Assembly: GCA_965277595.1 (NCBI GenBank)
Contig: CBDIDH010000002.1
Span: 1 to 64,000, forward strand
DNA from: CBDIDH01 sp965277595
Lineage (GTDB): Bacteria; Planctomycetota; Planctomycetia; Isosphaerales; Isosphaeraceae
Length of the DNA stretch: 64,000 nucleotides
Direction of reading: 5' to 3'
Program-made: the position numbers and the translations under genes
Shown here: positions 16,501-24,576 of the stretch, one piece after another
Position numbering within the stretch: the first letter of the stretch is position 1
Layout: every line of letters begins with the position of its first letter
Notes under the pieces: generated by a model
Told to the model about the DNA's origin: nothing
The model's input: the letters and a program-made list of their open reading frames with translations, nothing else
Database searches by the model: none

Positions 16501-16744
16501 CTCGAATGAGCCGATGGGCAAGATGACCAAGGTGATCCTCTACCGCCGAGTGCCTCAAAACGGCGACTTCACGGTGATGCTCGGCCTCGCCGGGTATGAC
16601 TCGGTCTTCTTTGATGATTTTCGGGTCGAGCGCGTTGAGACGTCCGCGCCCAACGCGCCCGCCGATGTCGTCCGCGCGCCAAGGCCCCGACAGACCACGG
16701 TGCCTCCGCGGTTGGGGACGATGTCGGGGCGCCCGGTTCGTTGA
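13592..16744 (+). CDS. Large exported protein with beta-sandwich and barrel-like domains
   Basis: A 1050-residue protein. ATG 13592 is chosen because GGGAGG lies upstream and it begins a good signal or anchor sequence (GSARRFRAGLALTLALIVGS). Residues about 45-235 look like a carbohydrate-binding beta sandwich (RDGFERPRLGWGREQTD at its start, EVYLDELTVGPV at its end). Residues about 280-520 resemble a glycosidase-type barrel (WDLGDRLGRHANL, RPPAWGASVNP, AALSAGYRGIAFHGDADL). A charged coiled-coil region (EKERKKRRDNGG; AIKAARDAAERL) and a final beta domain follow. No catalytic pair can be assigned, so enzymatic activity is uncertain. Probably periplasmic or surface. Confidence 0.65.
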   Translation: MGGSARRFRAGLALTLALIVGSVLSTILVNRSSWGFEDPPAAPGPAAPELGLIRDGFERPRLGWGREQTDATITLQDHNQTDRAAHEGKTSEHFRFSAGLGSGFYFSYPLPKVPVTDDLKASLYVRANRGGVQLFARVVLPADTDPITNQASFLLVPGTIYDAVDRWQRLEVIDLRPSLERQARVLRASTRRAVSLDGAYIEQVVVNLFGGSGETEVYLDELTVGPVPVALVEAHEAAIAAPPVGAAEGPENPEVEVAAASRVSFPRNRLKKRAEDGLYHDWIFTAIHAPGADVAALRSSGFDVLIDDINADPTRWKEAVDRGFLLMPRLRHDGDENEPLDPDNVIKTALNFANRDAVMAWDLGDRLGRHANLDDRKAERDAVRSIISKMRALPQGVSRITTGIVADDLKLYSETARKLGMYGIRPPAWGASVNPMDVLGYLRQRRNLTVLGNAGALFWAMLPATPPAAASLNVWGTGVPPSWGTPIVQPEQLRWMTYAALSAGYRGIAFHGDADLTRAQGRSLLIEMSLLNAEIDLCESILANGADPIPTYLAFEPDPPAVLPGTAIGSRPPKRPEAGPLLAIRAAAIGTRDKKTVLLIVGDYPGGAQVQPSQSAHNDATITVTAPEGAEAFEISPGRFRVLDHKRDIGGTRIFIPEFDSTALILVTTDMAMAQRVESVINSIRPRAVQMAIEQAEIKLRYVAEINGRLDADGHYLIQEKERKKRRDNGGSLPTDEADLLRKSEEAIKAARDAAERLDWENAWSEARRASRPLRILMRGQWANAVEAMERANTLKIDIDNENQIKLNRVKRKGPPLGLGAVSSPPLASFSMLPQQYIWLDWMKSGRFGRNLVPSGSFDEPNSLEAAGWEKVDYQYDGVKSVVEFSPEDGKKSVKKIIKMSVVPVVKYGIDDLVPFLDYPAVAIRSPAVAVEEGQFLRVSVLVKRTRPTVEGVGGVVVRDSIGGEAFQFVSNEPMGKMTKVILYRRVPQNGDFTVMLGLAGYDSVFFDDFRVERVETSAPNAPADVVRAPRPRQTTVPPRLGTMSGRPVR

Positions 16745-16780
16745 GAGGATCGAGGCGGGTTTTCTAAAATACGGGAACAA

Positions 16781-16805
16781 GGGCAAAGGGCAAAGGGCAA
16801 AGGGC
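16781..16805 (+). repeat. GGGCAAA heptamer array
   Basis: Three exact GGGCAAA copies followed by GGGC, starting 37 bases after the stop of the barrel-like gene. The same heptamer recurs at 24592 and 32831. Confidence 0.85.
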
Positions 16806-17094
16806 GCGCGGAGCCTGGAGAGCGAAAGTTGTCTAGTAAAGCCATGGTCGGGTCTTCATTCGGTGAATCTTCGATGGGGTTATTGGTCCTACTTAAGAAA
16901 GGAACAGGCTCGGGATGATTTGAGATGAGAGAATCCACGTTCGTTGAACACAAAGTCGACAAGAAAACGGCGAAACATCGCCAGTTTGGCTCAAGTTTCT
17001 CGCGGGCGGTGCGGCCCGAGAGGGTTCCCGGAAAGGGGCCTCGCTCAGTCACGAAGCGGAAAGATCAGGATCGCAAAATTCCGCGAAAACCGGC

Positions 17095-17123
17095 TTGACC
17101 GGGTCGGGGCGTTGGGGTAGTAC
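17095..17123 (+). promoter_or_regulatory. Candidate sigma70-type promoter for the secretin gene
   Basis: TTGACC (17095-17100) and TAGTAC (17118-17123) are separated by 17 bases, in the 600-bp gap before the secretin gene. It would give a leader of roughly 220 bases. Sequence match only. The rest of the gap (16806-17094) shows nothing recognisable. Confidence 0.4.
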
Positions 17124-17348
17124 ACCGCCTCGTCTTCTCCCCGTTCTCGGTCGCGCCGACTCGAACCGACATCTCTTGATCGAGCAAAGCTCCCAGTCGA
17201 GATAGCCGGGTGAAGCAGTCACGGTCCGGTCCGTTCGGGCCGGGCTCGTGCGAAGGCAGCGGATTCACATCCCCGCCGCGAGGACACGTCAGAGACCGTC
17301 GCCAGGGAAGTCGGCGGTCGTCCTCGCGAGCGGCGAAAGGAGGTCGCG

Positions 17349-20300
17349 TTGGGAAGGCTCAGAACGCTCACGATCCTCTTGACTCTCGGCGCGTGGGGAG
17401 CGGCCACGGATGGCGCCCCACCCGACGGCGCGGCCCCGACGCCCGACGCGGCGGCTCGTCCGCCCGCGCCGGCACCGCCGGTCGATTATCTCAAGACAGG
17501 CGCCCGACTGTTTAACAGCGGGCAATACGACCTGGCTGGCAAGTACATCAGCGCCGCGCAGATGTACCGCGACCAGCTCTCGGCCTATGAAAAAACCGTC
17601 CTCGACGCCTATTTGAAGGAAATGGCCAAGTCACCCACCGACTCGGCCGCGACCCCGGCGTCTTCTCCGGCCCCCCAGCCTGATGCCGCGCCGGCACCGG
17701 CTCCAGCCACGGCACCAACTCCGGCCCCCGCGCCGGCCGCGGTTCCAGACCTGGCACCGGCTCCCGCGCCAACACCGGAACCGGCTCCGGCGCCCGAACC
17801 GGCCGCCGCGGCGCCGGAGACGACGCAGGCTCCGGCCTCGATTCCGGCCAGCGGTCCCGATCCGGAAATGGTCGGCAAGGTGACGGCCGTTGGTGACGGC
17901 TCGTTCCCGGCCGTGGCCTCGCCGCCGGGCGTGGTTCCTCCGCCGCCGGCCAATGCCGACGCCAAGGCGCAGGCCCGCTGGCTCCTGGCCACCGCCCGCG
18001 AGCAGATCCGGGCCGGCAATTATGACGACGCCGCGGCGAAGGTCGCCCAGGCTCGGGGAATGAATATCCGCTGGGGCCTCTTTGACGACACGCCCGCCAA
18101 GGTCGAGTCGGTCCTCAACCGGGCTCGCCCCAAGGCCGTCGAGATGACCGCGACGGTCGTCGAGAAGGACCGCGCCGGGGCCCGTCAGCGGCTTCGCGAG
18201 GCCCGAGCCCTCATCGACGCCAAGCACCCCGAGCAGGCCGAGGCGATCGCCCTCGACGTCAAGACCTGGAACATCAACTACGGGATGTTCGAGGACAACC
18301 CCGACAAGGTCGCCGCGGCGGCTCGCGCCCTGCGCAAGCGTGACGCGGTCCGCAACAGCCCGGTCCGCGATCGGGCGAGCACCGAGGTCTATGACGTCCT
18401 CGTCCAGGAAGCCCGGCAGCTCGCCGGCGCGGGACGGTACGCCGAGGCCGAGGAAAAGGCCAAGCGAGCCCAGCGGATGAACGTCGTCCCGTCGGTCACG
18501 GCCGACCGGGCCGAGGCCGTCCTGCACGACATCGCGATGGTCAAGAACGGCAAGCCGGGCGTCAAGGGTGACGGAGCCGTCGCCGTGGCCTCGGCCGATG
18601 CCGCCGCCCCGCCGCCCCCCGCCGCCGAGTCGCTCAGCGCCCGCGCTGAACGCGAGGCCAACGACCTGCTCTCGAAGGGGGATCAGGCCGCCGCCGAGGC
18701 GAAGTTCAAGGAAGTCGAGGCAATCCGCGCTCAGGAGTCTGGCCAGCCACAACCGGCCGACGCCCCGCCGCAGGTTGCCGCCCTTCCCACGCCCGATCAG
18801 CCGCGGGCCGACAACGCCGCTCCGGCCCCGGCTCCGGCGCCTGGTCAGGTTCAGGTGACGACAACTCCGGCCCCGGCTCCCGCTCCGGTCGCGAACCGAG
18901 GCGAGCAGCTTCTGGGCGAGGCCAAGGCCCTTTACAAGGCCAACAACTACCAGGCGGCCCGGCAACTGGCCGACCAGGCCAAGACCGGCGGTTTCGGTGT
19001 TGAGACCCAGGCCGATGACCTGCTCTCGCAGATTGCCCTGGCCGAACAAGGCGGGGCGCTCGGGATGTACGAGTCGGCCCTCGATGCCGTCCGCAAGGGC
19101 GAGACCGACCGCGCCAAGGGCCTCCTGACCGAGGTCACCGCGGCGGGCGAAGGAGTTGACGAGAGCCTCCGCCGCAAGGCGCAAGGGCTTCTCGACAAAC
19201 TCTCGTCCAGCGAAGCGGGCAAGGCAACTGTCACCGACCGCGCCGCGCCCGCCGATGACTCGCAGACGCTCGAAGCCCAGAAGCTCAACGCCGAGGTCGG
19301 CACCAAGATCGCCGAGGCGCGTCGGCTTCAGGAGACCGACCCCGACAAGGCGATTGCGATGTATGGCGAGACCCTCAAGGCCGTGAAGGCGTCGGGCCTG
19401 CCCGACTCGCTCACGCGGACGATGGCCCGCCGCCTTGAAGTGGCCACCGAGCTGGCGAAGAAGGACAAGGTCGCCTTCGATTCCAAGATGAAGGACAAGA
19501 AGTTCCGCGAAGAGATCGAACAGAAGCGGCTCCGCATCCTTGAGGCCGACAACGCCAAGAAGGGGCGGATGAAGGACCTCATGGACAAGGCCACGACGGC
19601 GATGGCCAATGGTCAGTTCGTTGAGGCCGAGGCGTACGCCAAGCGTGCCCAGGAGGTCGACCCGAACGAGGTCGCCGCGGTGATCATTCAGTGGAAGGCC
19701 AAGGCGGAGCGTCGGCTCAAGACCGAGGTCGACAACCGCGACGCCAAGGAAGACGCCGTCGTGCGGACCTTTCAGGAAGTCGATCGCGCCTCGATCGCCG
19801 ATCCCGAGGTTCAGCTCAACGGCATCAAGTACGCGACCAACTTCAAGGACCTGACCCGCGAACGGCTGCGGATGAACGAACGCCTTGCGATCAAGAAAGA
19901 TCCCAAGACCCAGGCGATTGAAGCCAAGCTGAACGAGCCGGTCACGGTGAACTTCGACAAGCAGCCGCTCGCCGAGGCGATCAGCTTCTTGCAGAACTAC
20001 ACCGGCTTGAACATCGTTCTCGACCAGAAGGCCCTGGCCGACGAGAACGTGACCTCCGCTTCGCCCGTTGACCTCCACCTCAACGGCATGAAGCTGAAGA
20101 ACGTGCTCAAGCAGATGCTCCGGCCGATGGGCCTGACGTACAAGGTCGATGATGAGGTTCTCCTCATCACCAACCCGCAGGCGTCGATGGCGTCGACGTA
20201 CAGCAAGCCTTATTACGTGGGCGACCTGATCCTGACCCCGAAGTCGGACACGAACAACCTGGGGCTTCCTCCGGGTGTCACGCCAACGGGTGTGCCCGCC

Positions 20301-21860
20301 CAACCGACGTCGCTTCAGACGCAGGGCGCGCAGATGGGTGGCGGGATGAATCCGCTTGTCCCGAACGGGTCAAACAACGTCCCGACCTCGTCCCGAGGCG
20401 ATCGGCCGAACGTCGACATGACGCCGCTGATCCAGCTCATCACGAACTCGATCGCGCCGGGGACCTGGCGTGTCACGGACAGCCAGGGAGGCCAGGATGT
20501 CTCTTCGGCCTACGGAATGGGCGGCGGCTTCGGCGGCGGCGGCGGTGCCGATGCCGGAGGCGCGGCCGACTCCGCGCCGATCGGGTCGATCACCCCGTTC
20601 TTCCTGAGCATCAGCCTGATTATCCGCCACACGGCCGAGATTCACGACCAGGTTGCCGACCTGCTGCGCCAGCTTCGCCGGCTTCAGGACCTTCAGGTCT
20701 CGATCGAGGTCCGCTTCATCACCGTCAGCGATAACTTCTTCGAGCAGATCGGCGTCGACTTCGACTTCGCGATCGCCTCCAAGGCGGCCGGGAAGAAGAG
20801 TACGCTCGCCGTGCAGAACCCTGCGGCGACGCTGTTCACCCCGCCGGGGACGAACACCTCCATCAGCGCCGGTCAGAACGGCGGGTCGGGGGGTACGGTT
20901 GCCGGTGGCGGCGGTGTGAACCTCGGCCTTGCCGGCAGTAGCACGGGCAGTACGCTCGGCGGCGGCACGACCGCGGGCGCCACGACGGCCGGCGGAACCA
21001 CGGCCGGCAGTAGCGGAACGACGTCGAGCCCGTATGTTGTCAACAACATCCGCGACTATTCGTATGGCGACCAGGTGACGACCGTTGGCACCCAGTCGGG
21101 CGGTATCGGAGCCTTCACGAACAACCTGCAGATTCCCTTCCAGCAAGGGTCCGCCGGTCTGATCGCTCCGGCGAACGCGACCCCCGGCGCGGGAGCCACG
21201 TTCGGCATCGCCTTCCTCAGCGACCTGGAAGTGTATCTCTTCCTGACGGCCGCCCAGGGCGACGTCCGGACGAACATCCTCCAGGCCCCCAAGGTCACGA
21301 CCTTCAACGGTGCCCCGGCCTCGATCGTGAACAACGAGACGATTTACTACATCTCGTCGCTCAGCCCAATCGTCGGCCCCGGCTCGGTCGCGTTCATTCC
21401 GAATCCGACCCCCTTCCCGAACGGCGTGACCTTGACGGTCACCCCGGTCGTCTCGGCCGACCGACGTTATGTGCGGATGACGCTTTCCCCCTTCTTCACG
21501 GCGATCGAAGGGTTTGACACGATCCAGGTGCCGGCTGCGGTCGGCGGGTCGGGTCTCGGCGGCGGCTCGGCGGCGATCAACGCCACGATCCAGCTTCCCC
21601 GGTTCACCATCACGACCGTCTCGACGACCGTCACCGTTCCCGACGGCGGCACGGTGCTTCTCGGCGGTGTGAAGCGGCTCAACGAGGAACGTCGCGAGTA
21701 CGGTGTACCCGTGCTCTCGAAGCTCCCCTGGCTGAACCGCCTCTTCCGCAACGTCGGCATCGGCCGGGTCACCTCCAGCCTGATGCTGATGGTCACTCCG
21801 CGGATCATCATCCTCGAAGAAGAAGAGGAACGGCTCGGTATCCCGACGATCGCACTCTGA
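17349..21860 (+). CDS. Giant secretin (GspD/PilQ-like) with TPR and Pro/Ala-rich N-terminus
   Basis: A 1503-residue protein starting at TTG 17349, set by a full AAAGGAGG site five bases upstream, with a signal peptide (LTILLTLGAWGAA). Residues 50-840 alternate helical repeat units resembling TPRs (NSGQYDLAGKYISAAQMY; LLATAREQIRAGNYDDAAAK) with Pro/Ala linkers. Residues about 857-945 form an N0/STN-type domain (VNFDKQPLAEAISFLQNYTG), followed by ring-building domains with Gly-rich inserts. The C-terminal gate is canonical: VTVPDGGTVLLGGVKR, VPVLSKLPWLNRLFRN, LMLMVTPRII. It should form an outer-membrane pore. It is about twice the usual secretin length, and no other secretion gene is nearby. 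Confidence 0.88.
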   Translation: MGRLRTLTILLTLGAWGAATDGAPPDGAAPTPDAAARPPAPAPPVDYLKTGARLFNSGQYDLAGKYISAAQMYRDQLSAYEKTVLDAYLKEMAKSPTDSAATPASSPAPQPDAAPAPAPATAPTPAPAPAAVPDLAPAPAPTPEPAPAPEPAAAAPETTQAPASIPASGPDPEMVGKVTAVGDGSFPAVASPPGVVPPPPANADAKAQARWLLATAREQIRAGNYDDAAAKVAQARGMNIRWGLFDDTPAKVESVLNRARPKAVEMTATVVEKDRAGARQRLREARALIDAKHPEQAEAIALDVKTWNINYGMFEDNPDKVAAAARALRKRDAVRNSPVRDRASTEVYDVLVQEARQLAGAGRYAEAEEKAKRAQRMNVVPSVTADRAEAVLHDIAMVKNGKPGVKGDGAVAVASADAAAPPPPAAESLSARAEREANDLLSKGDQAAAEAKFKEVEAIRAQESGQPQPADAPPQVAALPTPDQPRADNAAPAPAPAPGQVQVTTTPAPAPAPVANRGEQLLGEAKALYKANNYQAARQLADQAKTGGFGVETQADDLLSQIALAEQGGALGMYESALDAVRKGETDRAKGLLTEVTAAGEGVDESLRRKAQGLLDKLSSSEAGKATVTDRAAPADDSQTLEAQKLNAEVGTKIAEARRLQETDPDKAIAMYGETLKAVKASGLPDSLTRTMARRLEVATELAKKDKVAFDSKMKDKKFREEIEQKRLRILEADNAKKGRMKDLMDKATTAMANGQFVEAEAYAKRAQEVDPNEVAAVIIQWKAKAERRLKTEVDNRDAKEDAVVRTFQEVDRASIADPEVQLNGIKYATNFKDLTRERLRMNERLAIKKDPKTQAIEAKLNEPVTVNFDKQPLAEAISFLQNYTGLNIVLDQKALADENVTSASPVDLHLNGMKLKNVLKQMLRPMGLTYKVDDEVLLITNPQASMASTYSKPYYVGDLILTPKSDTNNLGLPPGVTPTGVPAQPTSLQTQGAQMGGGMNPLVPNGSNNVPTSSRGDRPNVDMTPLIQLITNSIAPGTWRVTDSQGGQDVSSAYGMGGGFGGGGGADAGGAADSAPIGSITPFFLSISLIIRHTAEIHDQVADLLRQLRRLQDLQVSIEVRFITVSDNFFEQIGVDFDFAIASKAAGKKSTLAVQNPAATLFTPPGTNTSISAGQNGGSGGTVAGGGGVNLGLAGSSTGSTLGGGTTAGATTAGGTTAGSSGTTSSPYVVNNIRDYSYGDQVTTVGTQSGGIGAFTNNLQIPFQQGSAGLIAPANATPGAGATFGIAFLSDLEVYLFLTAAQGDVRTNILQAPKVTTFNGAPASIVNNETIYYISSLSPIVGPGSVAFIPNPTPFPNGVTLTVTPVVSADRRYVRMTLSPFFTAIEGFDTIQVPAAVGGSGLGGGSAAINATIQLPRFTITTVSTTVTVPDGGTVLLGGVKRLNEERREYGVPVLSKLPWLNRLFRNVGIGRVTSSLMLMVTPRIIILEEEEERLGIPTIAL

Positions 21861-21927
21861 CGCGATCTTCAGGAGCCCGGACGTTCTGGAAAGCACCATC
21901 GGAGAGTCTGACCGAACTCAACGCGAC

Positions 21928-21966
21928 CGGCCGTCGGGGGAACCCTTCCCCCGGCGGCCGTTTTCG
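21928..21966 (+). terminator. Rho-independent terminator after the secretin gene
   Basis: CGGCCG-T-CGGGGG, loop AACCCTT, then CCCCCG-G-CGGCCG, followed by TTTT. The stem is 13 bp with one mismatch, about 65 bases past the stop. Confidence 0.8.
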
Positions 21967-22022
21967 GTTCTCCTGGTACGTAACGACCAGAATTTACCGA
22001 CCGACGCGCCGGGGAACCTGCC

Positions 22023-22715
22023 GTGTTAGCAATTCTCGCCCTCTTGTTTCTCCTCGATGGAACGGCCGAGCCGACCTCACCCGCCCCGCGCGCCCAGGCC
22101 GACGACTTCAAGCCCGACCCCGCCTGGAAGGCGCTCGGTCCTCACCTCTGGCTCGATGCCGGACGCCGTCGCCTGATCGTTCGCGCCCGGGTCGCCCTCC
22201 GCGAGGGACCGCTCGAACACCTGCTCTGTCTTTCGGGAACCAAGGAACACGAGTCCATTCTCGCGACCTCGGCCGCGCCTCGACAGATCCACGCGGGCTT
22301 GTTACTCACCGGTGCCGAGCCGGGCCACCCCGTCCGCTTCCTTCCCGAGATGAAGCCGCCGACCGGCGCGCCGATCGCCATCGACCTTCAATGGATCGCC
22401 AACGGCCAGACCCGGCATGCCGACGCCCGATCGTGGGTCTTTGACGAACGCAAGAAAGCCCCGCTCGCCATCGACTGGGTTTTCGCCGGCAGCGAACTCG
22501 TTGACGACCCGACGACCAAACAAAAGTATTATCTTGCCGACGACGGCGACCTGATCACCGTCGCCAACTTCGCCAGCTCGATTCTCGACCTCCCCTTCGC
22601 CAGCACCGCCAACGACGCCGAACGCTCCTTTATTGCCCGGACCGACCAGATTCCCCCCAAGGGCACCGGCGTCACGATGATTCTCTATCCCCGTCCCGCG
22701 AAGAATTCAAAGTGA
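22023..22715 (+). CDS. YdjY-domain exported protein
   Basis: A 230-residue protein starting at GTG 22023, with a short hydrophobic signal (LAILALLFLLDGT). Residues 35-160 match the YdjY domain frequent in planctomycetes: HLWLDAGRRRLIVRARVALR, then LEHLLCLSGTKEHESIL, IHAGLLLTGAEPGHPVRF and WVFDERKKAPLAIDWVFAGS. The Cys in LLCLSGTKEHE is conserved in the domain as I know it. Its molecular function is unknown. It stands alone between the secretin terminator and a repeat-rich intergenic region. Confidence 0.75.
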   Translation: MLAILALLFLLDGTAEPTSPAPRAQADDFKPDPAWKALGPHLWLDAGRRRLIVRARVALREGPLEHLLCLSGTKEHESILATSAAPRQIHAGLLLTGAEPGHPVRFLPEMKPPTGAPIAIDLQWIANGQTRHADARSWVFDERKKAPLAIDWVFAGSELVDDPTTKQKYYLADDGDLITVANFASSILDLPFASTANDAERSFIARTDQIPPKGTGVTMILYPRPAKNSK

Positions 22716-22800
22716 GGACAGATGTTCGGTGCCCATTTAGATTTTGTCGATGGGTCGTAAGGGCAGAGGACAAAAGGGCTTGGGCCACCAACAAGACCCG

Positions 22801-22968
22801 CCCTCTGACCTTCTGCCCTCTGACCTTCTGCCCCTACCCTTTGTCCTTTTGCCCTTTGTCCTTTTGCCCTTTGTCCTTTTGCCCTTAGTCCTTTTGCCCT
22901 TAGTCCTTTTGCCCTTTGGCCTTTTGCCCTTTGGCCTTTTGCCCTTTGGCCTTTTGCCCTTTGGCCTT
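22801..22968 (+). repeat. 15-bp minisatellite array
   Basis: About eleven 15-base units. Two are CCCTCTGACCTTCTG, then after a short unit come CCCTTTGTCCTTTTG, CCCTTAGTCCTTTTG and CCCTTTGGCCTTTTG variants, with neighbouring units identical in blocks. It begins 85 bases after the YdjY stop. The block pattern shows recent local duplication. Read as protein it gives LLPFV/LLPFG pentapeptides, which I treat as a by-product. Confidence 0.85.
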
Positions 22969-23064
22969 AACCTTTATGACCTTAAGGCACCGACCGCTCG
23001 TCGGTCGCTCCAACCTCGACGATCGGAAACTAAACTTTCCTTGCGATCCTTCCGCGCGGAGATG

Positions 23065-23307
23065 AAGGAGAATTGCAAAGTCCCGATGGCCGATGACCAA
23101 TGACCGAAAAATTTCGCCTCTTTGGTCATCGGGCCTTGGTCATTAGGGTTTTTGCGTATTAGGGACTGCTTTTTGACGTAAGGTCAAAGGACACAAGGAC
23201 AAAGGGCGGATTTCCCCTTTTGTCCCATGTCCTTCTCCCCTTTGACCTTACGGCTATTCCGCAACAACCCTATTGGTCATGGAAATTACTGACTTTGCAA
23301 TCCTCCT
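23065..23307. repeat. Composite palindromic element, full copy (MITE-like)
   Basis: A 243-bp unit ending in imperfect terminal inverted repeats: AGGAGAATTGCAAAGTC on the left and GACTTTGCAATCCTCCT on the right, one mismatch in 17. Within it lie a GATGACCAATGACC/GGTCATC palindrome and the 125-bp conserved core (23146-23270) with its own long hairpin. GCGCGGAGATG occurs on both sides (23054-23064 and 23308-23318), compatible with a target duplication, but the similarity extends imperfectly into flanking bases. No coding capacity. Confidence 0.75.
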
Positions 23308-23399
23308 GCGCGGAGATGCTGGAAAGTTGACCTAGATCAGCATCTTGTGTAAGATTCCAGCGGTGACCAGGCCAGGACCCGAGTGAAACGACCCGAGCG

Positions 23400-24116
23400 A
23401 TGTCGACCACGACCACGATTCGAACAAACTGGGATGAGGTCAATCAGCGGCTCAACGGGGCTCATCCCCGAGAGATCCTTCAGTGGGCTGTCGAGACTTT
23501 TTACCCCAAGCTGACGATGGCCACGGCTTTTGGTCCCGAAGGATGCGCCATCATCCACATGCTCGCCGAGATCCAGCCCAGGGTTCGACTCTTTAACCTC
23601 GATACCGGCTACCAGTTTACGGAAACGCTCGCGCTCCGCGACCAGATTGCCGAGCGGTACGGGATCGAGGTGGAACTGGTACGCCCTGACCTCAGCGTGG
23701 CCGAGTATGAGGCGAAGCATCAGGGGCCGCTCTATGTGAAGAACCCCGATCAGTGCTGTTTTGATCGCAAGATCGTGCCGCTTCGGCGGGCGGTTGCGGG
23801 GTATGACGCCTGGATCTCGTCGATTCGCGCCGATCAGTCGAGCCATCGGGCGAAGGCGGCGGTCGTCGGCTGGGACCCGAAGTTTGAGCTGGTCAAGGTG
23901 AACCCGCTTTTAAGCTGGACACATCGCGACGTCTGGGCGTTCGTGATGGCGAACAAGGTTCCCTATAACCCCTTGCACGACCAGGGTTATCCGTCGATCG
24001 GCTGCCAGCCGTGCACCCGGCCGGTCGTCCCCGGCGGCGACGAACGCGCGGGGCGCTGGGCCGGTCAGGCCAAGACCGAGTGCGGCCTCCATTCGCTGGA
24101 TAGCAGTCAGCTTTGA
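23400..24116 (+). CDS. cysH: Adenylyl-sulfate (APS) reductase, iron-sulfur type
   Basis: A 238-residue assimilatory sulfonucleotide reductase. It has the nucleotide-binding loop (ATAFGPEGCAIIHML), FNLDTGYQF, and the [4Fe-4S] signature of APS-using enzymes: C119-C120 in DQCCFDRK and C202-x-x-C205 in IGCQPC. The catalytic Cys228 lies in the C-terminal KTECGLH motif. It reduces APS (possibly also PAPS) to sulfite with thioredoxin. It heads a sulfur cluster with an Rrf2 regulator and a fused ATP sulfurylase-APS kinase downstream. ATG 23400 is the natural start. Confidence 0.9.
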   Translation: MSTTTTIRTNWDEVNQRLNGAHPREILQWAVETFYPKLTMATAFGPEGCAIIHMLAEIQPRVRLFNLDTGYQFTETLALRDQIAERYGIEVELVRPDLSVAEYEAKHQGPLYVKNPDQCCFDRKIVPLRRAVAGYDAWISSIRADQSSHRAKAAVVGWDPKFELVKVNPLLSWTHRDVWAFVMANKVPYNPLHDQGYPSIGCQPCTRPVVPGGDERAGRWAGQAKTECGLHSLDSSQL

Positions 24117-24149
24117 TCCATCTTCTTGACCTTCGGTCGGGTTGGACTT

Positions 24150-24560
24150 GTGAAGATTTCCGCCAAGTCTGAATACGCCTGTCTCGCGCTTCTGGCCCTG
24201 GCCCGGCAGACGGCCGACGATCCCCCGATCCGCATCCGGGAGATTTCCGAGGAGCACGGCATCCCCGAGCGCTACCTCGTGCAAATCCTCTTGCAACTGA
24301 AGGGGGCCGGGCTCGTCCTGAGCACGCGCGGGGCGTCTGGCGGCTATCGCCTGGCCCGCCCCGCCTCCGCGATCTCTCTGGCCGAGGTTCTTGGCGCGAT
24401 CGACGGTCCCGCCAGTCCCCCCCGGCCCGGTCAGCGTCCCGGCGCTCGTGCCCTCGCCACCGTCTGGGAACACGTCCGCGCGGCCGAGCATGCCGTTCTC
24501 GATCGAACGTCCATCGCCCAGCTTGCCGAGTTAACCGCCCCGCATGAGTGGGTCATTTGA
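24150..24560 (+). CDS. Rrf2-family transcriptional regulator (CymR-like)
   Basis: A 136-residue protein. GTG 24150 is chosen because it gives the usual Rrf2 start MKISAKSEYACLALLALA; an in-frame TTG at 24126 lies upstream. The winged helix reads IREISEEHGIPERYLVQILL, then LKGAGLVLSTRGASGGYRLA, then ISLAEVLGAIDG. The three Cys of iron-sulfur Rrf2 members (IscR, NsrR) are absent; the only Cys is at residue 11. That favours a CymR-like sensor of cysteine or sulfide status. Its position between cysH and sat-cysC makes control of sulfate assimilation the simplest role. Confidence 0.85.
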   Translation: MKISAKSEYACLALLALARQTADDPPIRIREISEEHGIPERYLVQILLQLKGAGLVLSTRGASGGYRLARPASAISLAEVLGAIDGPASPPRPGQRPGARALATVWEHVRAAEHAVLDRTSIAQLAELTAPHEWVI

Positions 24561-24576
24561 CATTCGAATGATTTCG

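Noticed and set aside
14975..16786. A 603-codon open frame on the minus strand opposite the barrel-like protein
   Set aside because: It is antisense to a well-formed coding region, is rich in Arg, His, Asp and Gly as expected for a GC-rich shadow frame, and shows no domain.
17631..20303. An 890-codon open frame on the minus strand opposite the secretin
   Set aside because: It mirrors the Ala/Pro/Lys-rich secretin codons, lacks a start signal and has repetitive shadow composition.
22801..22968. Possible CRISPR array
   Set aside because: Units are 15 bp with no spacers, and no cas genes are nearby. No CRISPR array was seen elsewhere in the window.
22744..23103. An open frame encoding LLPFV/LLPFG pentapeptide repeats
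   Set aside because: The periodicity comes from the 15-bp minisatellite; there is no ribosome site, and the frame runs into the palindromic element.
24150..24560. IscR-type iron-sulfur regulator
   Set aside because: The three-cysteine cluster motif of IscR/NsrR is absent, so a CymR-like assignment is better.
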